Shown here piece after piece: positions 58,139-64,000 of a stretch of DNA of 64,000 nt; the first letter of the stretch is position 1; each line of letters opens with the position of its first letter. The position numbers and the translations under genes were made by a program. The DNA lies in NCBI RefSeq assembly GCF_016808335.1, contig NC_053149.1, forward strand, positions 59,201,922-59,265,921. The letters are read 5' to 3'. This DNA comes from Panicum virgatum. Taxonomy: Eukaryota > Streptophyta > Magnoliopsida > Poales > Poaceae. The notes under the pieces are model-generated. The model had not been told where the DNA came from, searched no databases, and saw only the letters and a list, made by a program, of their open reading frames with translations.

Positions 58139-59335
58139 AGCATTGGAGCCTGAAATTTGAATTCAAAATTTGTGAGGACAACAATAAATGCATGTATCAA
58201 TTTAACGTTGGTCAAAATTAAAACATGCAATAATCTGTACATTAAATCTAAATCACCGTTGGGCAGAGAAAGATATAATGTATACAAAAAATTCTGAACA
58301 AAATTATAATATTGCAATATCAACTTTGGTCAGAAATTACAACATTATAATATTCTGAAAATTCTGAGAAATAAATTCTATAAGCCTCTATATCAATTAT
58401 CTCGTTGGTTCAAATTAACATAGAGACAAAATAAATTCTTTGCAGCGGAAACATGTGAAATTCTAAATATTCAGAAGCATAATTCTTGTAAATTTCTGCT
58501 CTAAAAATAATACACGTTGGCGCATTTATTTACAGAGATCAAATTCTAAGCAAATTCATTCAAATTCATATTCAAAATGCTTCTGAAATAAAAGAAAAAG
58601 CGAATTCTGGTACTATTCATGCGGCCCGAGACGGAAAAACGGCCCACGGCCCGTTTCCGCGCGGCCGCTTCCCCGCGCCTGGGCCCGCGGCCCAGCAGCC
58701 GACGGCCGGGCCGCCGAAACGGCCCGCGCGGTGAGCCCTCTTGGGCTGCTTCTGGCCTGCTTCGGCCGGCGGCCGCGCCCTGACCGTCGGATCGAATCCG
58801 ACGGCTGGGAAACGCCCTCTGCTGAACAAAAACGCGGCCGGCCGGATCTCCCGGAAACCCTAGCGCCATTCTGTTTCTCCCTCCCCGTTTGTCACGCCCG
58901 AGCGAGCGAGCGGCGGACATGGCGGCCCGGGGAAGTCGGCAGCGCGGCGGCGCCCCCGACGGTCCCCTCGCCGGCGCGCGCGCTCAACCGAGTGGGAGCG
59001 CGCCGCCGTCGAGCGGACTGGTGGTGGTGCCCGGGCTGTGTGCCGGTTCGGCATGGCGGACGCGGCCCCGCGCACGGATGCGCGACGGCGAGCGGCGGCA
59101 GCCGGTTCTGCGCCTCACGCCGGCGAGCCGACGGCGGCCGAGGAGGTAAGTCCCCTCCCCCCTTCGGGTCGGGTTCTTGATTCTGCAGGTAGGTTTTCTT
59201 AGGTCTAGGGTTTCTGGATTGGGGATCTCGGTCAATCCGAGATCAATTCGAGGTTCTTTCTTCGATTTGCATCGAAAACAATTCTTTCTCCTTCTAAACT
59301 CTATCCCAAAACCCGATCTATGCACTAGATCGGCG
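58139..59335 (-). other. Long leader of the copia element
   Basis: About 1.2 kb separate the primer-binding site from the gag ATG. The part 58140-58600 is AT-rich; 58600-59160 is very GC-rich, with low-complexity open frames and an inverted repeat CCGTCGGATCG / ATCCGACGG near 58784-58803. No protein domain was recognised. The GC-rich part could be a captured host 5' region or the element's own packaging region. Confidence 0.5.
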
Positions 59336-59346
59336 AGTGATACCAT

Positions 59347-59925
59347 AGTTAGTTACAAAGATTCTAGAGTTCTACACTGGATCGACATCTAGGCATATAA
59401 GATCGAGTACGGGTATAACTTCTAGTAGATAAACATGGGTTTCATCCTAGTTCTAGTATAACAGAGAGAGAGGAAGGTATGGAGATGAAGGTGCAAACCA
59501 TCCGTGGAAGGGGGCGCAGAGGAGCTCGACCCTGCGGGTGCCATGGCGTCGATGGAGTCGAGGATGGAGGCGAGGAAGTCTGGGTTGGCGAGACGTGGAT
59601 CCGGCGGCGACGATGGGCGGCGAGGGTACCGGTACCCTTCGGGCCGGTACCGACACTGGCCGGGAACGGCGGCGTCGGTGGGGAACGTCGTGGCGGCGCT
59701 GGGGTGCTTCTCGTCGGCCTTGCGCTCCCTTAGATCGGTAGGGTTTGTGGGAGAGGGGTTTGGCAGCGGTCAACTTTGGGCGTCCGTGCCCCGGCCCCCC
59801 TCCTATTCTATATAGCGCAGGCGACGGGGGCCCACCAGCCATAATGACTGGGCGCCCCCGATCAGGGCGCGATCAAAGGGGATTTGGCCCGATCTTTGGA
59901 TCGGGCCTGGAGATCATATCCAACA
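59347..59925 (-). repeat. 5' LTR of the copia element
   Basis: 579 bp, aligned to the left LTR without gaps. The outermost base next to the primer-binding site is A instead of T (AGTTAG against TGTTAG). About five further substitutions were seen. Confidence 0.9.
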
Positions 59926-59930
59926 GTCGT

Positions 59931-61110
59931 ATCAGACCAAGTCGATCGTACTGATATTATAATATAATACAATCTCGTATCTCGCTGAGCAAGGCCGGTT
60001 ACAGAAGGTGCACGTCCCCGTCTCCGGCGAGCATTTCTTCTGGTCGATAATCGTGGCCAGTTCCCATCTCGAACGACCTTGGAGTCTTGGATGATTTGTC
60101 GGTGGTCCGGTACGGACCGTACGGTGTGGTGTAACCATGACTGACCACATTCACCGGTGCCCAGACGCCACACGCCAGACGTTGAATCGCTTGAGAGAGA
60201 GAGAGAGTGGTCGACTATTCTCCCGTGTCCGCGTCGTTGCCCATGCAAGGAAGATCGATATTCAGAGAGCAGCCGGCCAGGCCGCACCCGACGTCGGTCG
60301 CTCCGCATCCGGAATTTCCGAGAGCCAGCGCAGCGCCGACGACCTGTCTCCGCGGCGCCGCGCTGGACGATCCAGGGTCGCCGCAGGTGCGCCGTGATCT
60401 CACCGGCGGCGCGGGGTGTACGTGGTGCTGGAACAGAAATAAAAGAAGGTTTGTAGCCCGTTAGGGCATTTTATACCATATGAAAAAAAAATAAAAGAAG
60501 GTTCGGAGGTGGTCTGCGGCCGAAGCACCATGGACCGGCCGGGACAGAGGGCTTCTATTTGTCGGGCTTTGCGATTTAGTCGCGCTTTGCGATTTAGGAA
60601 TGACCCATCGCAGAAGTTGCCGTCACGCGCTCCTATTTTCCCTCGCCTCCCTTAGCTCCAGCGCTGCCCCCGCGTCTGCTTTCGCCGCTACCCTCCACCT
60701 CTAACCACTCCCACCGCAGCGCCGTCCATCCACTGTTGTCGTCTTGTCCTCACTTCACCGCCGGCCACCGCCCACTGGAGATCCTCCTCTGCTCGGCCGA
60801 CAACATTTCTGCGCCGCCTCGCCCTCCGCCGGTCGAACCGCCGCCACCCCCAGCAACCCAAACCCTAAAGCTCCGCCACCTCCCTCCATCGCCCGGCTAC
60901 CGGTGACTTCACCGGCAGCCGCTCCGCCCACCTCCCTCCCCTTCTCGACCACCCCCTCCCCCTCCCCTAGCTCGCAAACCCCGACGCCTCCATCAACATC
61001 GCGAGTCGGAGGAGGAAGAAGCCCTCTGCGATGGATCGGCACGAAATCGCATATGCGATGAATAGATTTCTCGGGACAGAGCGATGTATGTTTGTTCTGT
61101 TATGATCCGA
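59931..61110. other. Intergenic DNA with a GC-rich island, no accepted gene
   Basis: From 60600 to 61060 the DNA is CT/GC-rich, like a plant 5' leader or first exon. A low-complexity Pro/Ser/Thr frame (60744-61061) lacks any recognisable domain and no downstream exon could be joined. Two A-tract repeats 'aaataaaagaaggtt' occur at 60436 and 60490. Confidence 0.4.
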
Positions 61111-61376
61111 GGCTATGTTTGGTAGAGCTTCATCTGATTCTGATTCTCTTTGGGAGATGATTCTCTGAGAGAAGTTATTCTGTAGATAAAAATGATTCTC
61201 TTTGATTCTCTAGCATAAACTTCTAAAATTAAGATGGAGAATACTATTTTTAAGTTTCAGTCTCTTAGTTCATTTCATAAAATCAGCAGAGAATCATTTC
61301 TCTCTAAAAAACATTTATCGGAACTCCTACTGTATTTAGCAAAGAATCAGCTACGGGAGCTCTACCAAATCCACCC
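61111..61376. mobile_element. MITE, about 266 bp, TTTGGTAGAGCT termini
   Basis: The left end is GGCTATGTTTGGTAGAGCT; the right end, in reverse complement, is GGGTGGATTTGGTAGAGCT. Subterminal 'gattctctttg' and 'agagaatca' motifs recur inside in both orientations. No TSD could be assigned with confidence. Confidence 0.65.
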
Positions 61377-62229
61377 GGGGTTGAAGGCGCTTGTTCTCAC
61401 TTCCCACCTTTGACCATCAGGCAGGTCTAGGCGCGCGCGCACTCTCTTGTTACGAATATTCCGCTTGTTACTACAAGCCGCACATCAGCCATTCAGCCAA
61501 AGTGTGCATACTTTTATATGTCTGGTCGACACGCGTCTAATTATCTGCAGTTTTGAACCGCTGTTCTGCTCCAGCGTTGGTTGAGGTGAGGGTAGGGGAG
61601 TGCCTGTTGTTGTCGATCGATTAAAACTCAAAAGCAGGGGAGCATGGGATCTTTACCAGGACCCAAAAGAAGCAGGCGGAGTGAAAGGTTGCAACTTGCA
61701 AGTTGACAGTACGCATAAATCACTAGGTAATAGCTAGGCGTAGGGAGTAGCTAGGGTCTAGGGATATTAACCAGTTGATCCTATGGGCTATTGAAGGTTA
61801 GTCGAGTGTTAGGGTTACGTCACTCGTATAACCTTTTCCCTAAGCTTCATCGAAGGTGTTCCGCACGGAATAAACTACTCTTGAGCTGTGGACTTACATT
61901 CAGTTACATGTTTCATGTGCATAAAAAAAGAAAAAAAAGAAATAATTACAGGTGCTTATGTTAGTTTCATGTAGGATAAAGTTCAGGCACGCCATCACCA
62001 TCTAGTATTGAAAAAAAAACATCTATAGACATCCCCCAAACAGATGATATAAATTCATTGGGTCTGTCTCTAAAGCTGTTTAATGCTTTGCATATAGGTA
62101 GGATCAGCTTGTAAATAAATTTTTGTATACCATTGTGTGGCTAGTTGATAGAAATGTATGGAGCATAAATAAGAGCAACAGGATTACAATATTTTTGAGA
62201 AACATCAATAATAATTATATTATGCATAG
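61377..62229. other. Intergenic DNA, no gene seen
   Basis: AT-balanced DNA with a GC dinucleotide run near 61430-61440 and A-rich tracts near 61925-61945. No recognisable exon. Confidence 0.4.
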
Positions 62230-63330
62230 TTCAAACAACTTTCTTGTCTAATTTCCTTTGTTTCCAGCGTTGCCATATGTGCTCATTGTTGGACAGTGGT
62301 CTATTCAAAGGGTTGTTGTAAATAGGTGCACCAGCATATGAAAGTTGTGTGGCTGATTTCTGAAGTAGCCCATGAATCCACCATATGGACATGGATATTG
62401 GCCCTGCACGAAACATAGATAGTATTTCTGTTTTCAGAAAAGAAATCATAAGCAAACATACAACTGGCAGGCCAAGAGCATGGGACATTTCAACACCTTA
62501 ATTATTTGGCAAATATGTAATGAATTGGGGCCCGAGGTGCAGAGGTAAATTTGGTTCCAAGACTTGGTCCTAAAGGATAAATGCATATGCTGCCCCAATT
62601 CAGAGCAGTAACGCAGAGTTCAGCCCCTCCCATGTTGATTTTTTATTCAGTGTAAACATGACATGAATATGTTAAGTCAGAAGATTGCCCCAAAAATCAA
62701 AAGGTCTGATTTCTATAGCTGTAAAAAGTAATTCAATCATCAGGTGTAAAGGTGTACACAGCATTTATTTTTTTTAAAAGTACACAATGCACAATTGCAC
62801 ATGAAGTGCCAGATCGAACATGATTGCTTAAGGTAATCAGCTACCGTAAATGCAGTTTCAAATTTTCTGAACAGTCAATTCTGAACACCAAAACTTTGCT
62901 AACAAGGGCGCTTCCAATTGCAATGTAACAAAGTTGCAACAACTACATTTGAGCTTTTTCAGCCATCCTTCATGTATCTGTTATCTGAATGCAATTTTCG
63001 AGTCATTTAGTTTTTGCAGCACGCAAGGCTGCTAAGAAATGCTTTGTTACAAAGCTATCAGCATTAGCAGCAGAGTAAAAGAAAGCAACTGAATCGAAGT
63101 TTTAACTACGTAGCACAATACCATCATCAAACATGATCGAGCACACAATAGCAACTTACAATATTGTGGAGTAATAATAACAGAAAAAAGTGCACTGCGA
63201 GCTATGTGTTTTGAGTGATTACCATGATCCCGGAGAAGAGGGATCACTGCCGGCCGCATCAAACCAAGCTGGAGACGGTGAAGGAGGGAACAGAAATCTA
63301 TCCATGGACATCTCAGGCGCACCAAATTGG
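62230..63330 (-). pseudogene. Decayed PIF/Harbinger-associated (Myb/NAM-like) gene fragment
   Basis: A minus-strand exon (about 63330-63223) reads QFGAPEMSMDRFLFPPSPSP, AWFDAAGSDPSSPGSW and ends at a GTAATC donor. A second (62408 down to about 62229), after a GTGCAG acceptor, reads GQYPCPYGGFMGYFRNQPHN in one frame and GAPIYNNPLNRPLSNNEHIW in another. The FPPSPSPAWFD...PGSWG..PYGGFMGY pattern resembles the N-terminal region of grass NAM-associated/Myb-like proteins linked to PIF/Harbinger elements (recalled family knowledge). The splice phase is off by one base and the second exon shifts frame, so it is not functional. The C-terminal domain is absent. Confidence 0.4.
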
Positions 63331-64000
63331 AGACGAGGAGGGTGCGAGGTGCAGAATGATGAGCGGATTGAGGGAAGTGGTGACCGGATCCTCACGGGCT
63401 CACGGCAGCGTGCCAGCTCACGTGTGCGGCCTTGCGGTCGAGGCGCCGCGGCGGCGACGAGCTGCTGCTCGAGCTCGGCGATGGTGGTTCGCGCGCCCCG
63501 GCCGCTTCTTGGCTGCTTCGGCCTCCCGCTGCAGGCGGAGCCGCGCAGCGGCGCGCTAGCTCACACCTGCGGCCTTGCGGTTGGTGCGCCGCGGTAGCGA
63601 CGAGCTGCTGCTCGAGCTCGGCGAGGCGGTGGTTCTCGGCGCGGCGGGAGCTGCACACGTGCAGCCGTCGTCAAGGTGGAGCCGCGCGCTGGGAGGAATC
63701 GGTGCCGCCAGCTCCGTTCACGAACTTCTCTGCGTGAGGTGCAGATGGATCTGGATTGGGGGAAGTCAGAGCCGGGAGATGGATATGGATTGGGGGGGGG
63801 GTGGAGATGGATTTGGCGCGAAAAACTCCCGCGCGCCCAATACTGCTCGATTGTGGCCATCGGCCGCTACCCGAGCGGGATCCAAGCGCATCGTCGTCTC
63901 TGGGAGACGAGGCCGTACAACGGGAGCTGCACCGTCTCCTCCGCCTTAGAGCACGGGACAGGGGCGTCGCCTCGCGAGACGACGGGGAGCTCGTCTCTCG
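63331..64000. other. GC-rich DNA with an imperfect tandem duplication
   Basis: A segment of about 85 bp ('cagctcacgtgtgcggccttgcgg', then the GACGAGCTGCTGCTCGAGCT core) recurs about 145 bp later with substitutions (63415-63500 and 63558-63645). Minus-strand frames read a coiled-coil-like LAELEQQLVAT in one copy, which could be part of a lost exon, but no gene model could be supported. A G run (63796-63804) separates this from the right edge. Confidence 0.4.

Larger units (their letters stand above)
53129..59925 (-). mobile_element. Nearly intact Ty1/copia element, 6.8 kb, TSD GTCGT
   Basis: LTRs of 579 bp (53129-53707 and 59347-59925) bound the element. GTCGT flanks it at 53124-53128 and 59926-59930. 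On the minus strand the LTR starts TGTTGGATATGATCTCC. A tRNA-Met primer-binding site TGGTATCAC (59344-59336) follows the 5' LTR, and a polypurine tract (AAGGGGGAGAA, reverse complement of 53708-53718) precedes the 3' LTR. The LTRs differ at about six of 579 positions by eye (about 1%), so the insertion is young. A TATA-like TATATAG on the minus strand near 53592 and 59810 marks U3. Order protease, integrase, RT, RNase H identifies copia. Two stops in gag are the only obvious lesions. Confidence 0.93.

Noticed and set aside
58731..59180. 149-residue frame in the copia leader as a host gene
   Set aside because: GC-rich, frame-ambiguous and without a domain. Kept only as a finding about a possible captured module.
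60744..61061. 105-residue Pro/Ser/Thr-rich ORF as exon 1 of a gene
   Set aside because: No domain, and no downstream exon could be joined in phase. The following DNA is a MITE.

Overview
The window is nuclear DNA of a grass (Poaceae, probably a panicoid). This is inferred from spliced plant genes with GC-rich first exons, large solo LTRs, abundant MITEs, and Ty1/copia and Ty3/gypsy remnants. I see no bacterial, viral, organellar or CRISPR signature. Element and exon boundaries were placed by eye from target-site duplications (TSDs), terminal repeats, splice sites and reading frames. No database search was possible.

Layout: 1-8.2 kb is nested retrotransposon DNA. A 3.9-kb solo LTR (2107-5986, TSD GTGGC) sits in the opposite orientation inside a related LTR (about 1020-7158), followed by a SINE remnant. 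From 8.2 to 13.2 kb lies an X8/CBM43 callose-binding-type gene, split by a solo LTR of the same family (8366-11938, TSD CACCG) and carrying a hairpin MITE against its last exon. A third solo LTR (14305-16248, TSD AAGGA) and a non-autonomous MULE (17054-17876, 9-bp TSD) follow.

From 18.7 to 21.8 kb is an intact six-exon CHUP1-like gene (454 aa), with a hAT element nested in a larger inverted-repeat element in intron 2. A four-exon minus-strand gene for a 163-aa, possibly plastid protein of unknown function lies at 22.8-24.7 kb. Beside it, divergently, is a 5' pseudogene of plastid-type aspartate aminotransferase (25.3-26.8 kb). From 27.3 to 31.2 kb is AT-rich DNA with a 42-bp minisatellite, a long C tract and Helitron-like ends. 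A young, complete, non-autonomous LTR retrotransposon (31299-35430, TSD ACATT) carries seven 52-bp repeats.

From 37.3 to 44.5 kb are duplicated NDR1/HIN1-like (LEA_2) gene copies, damaged by insertions and frameshifts and separated by hAT-like DNA and a decayed Ty3/gypsy element. COG1, a Golgi tethering-complex subunit (six exons, 1077 aa), lies at 45.8-51.8 kb behind a duplicated promoter block. A nearly intact Ty1/copia element on the minus strand fills 53129-59925 (TSD GTCGT). The last 4 kb hold a MITE, a decayed PIF/Harbinger-associated-type gene fragment and GC-rich duplicated DNA.

Three genes look functional: the CHUP1-like gene, the 163-aa gene and COG1. They show no shared pathway. 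Most of the rest is transposable-element DNA. The most unusual signals are a conserved acidic exon inside the large LTRs, the MITE that supplies a splice acceptor, the repeat-bearing non-autonomous retrotransposon, and the duplicated COG1 promoter.
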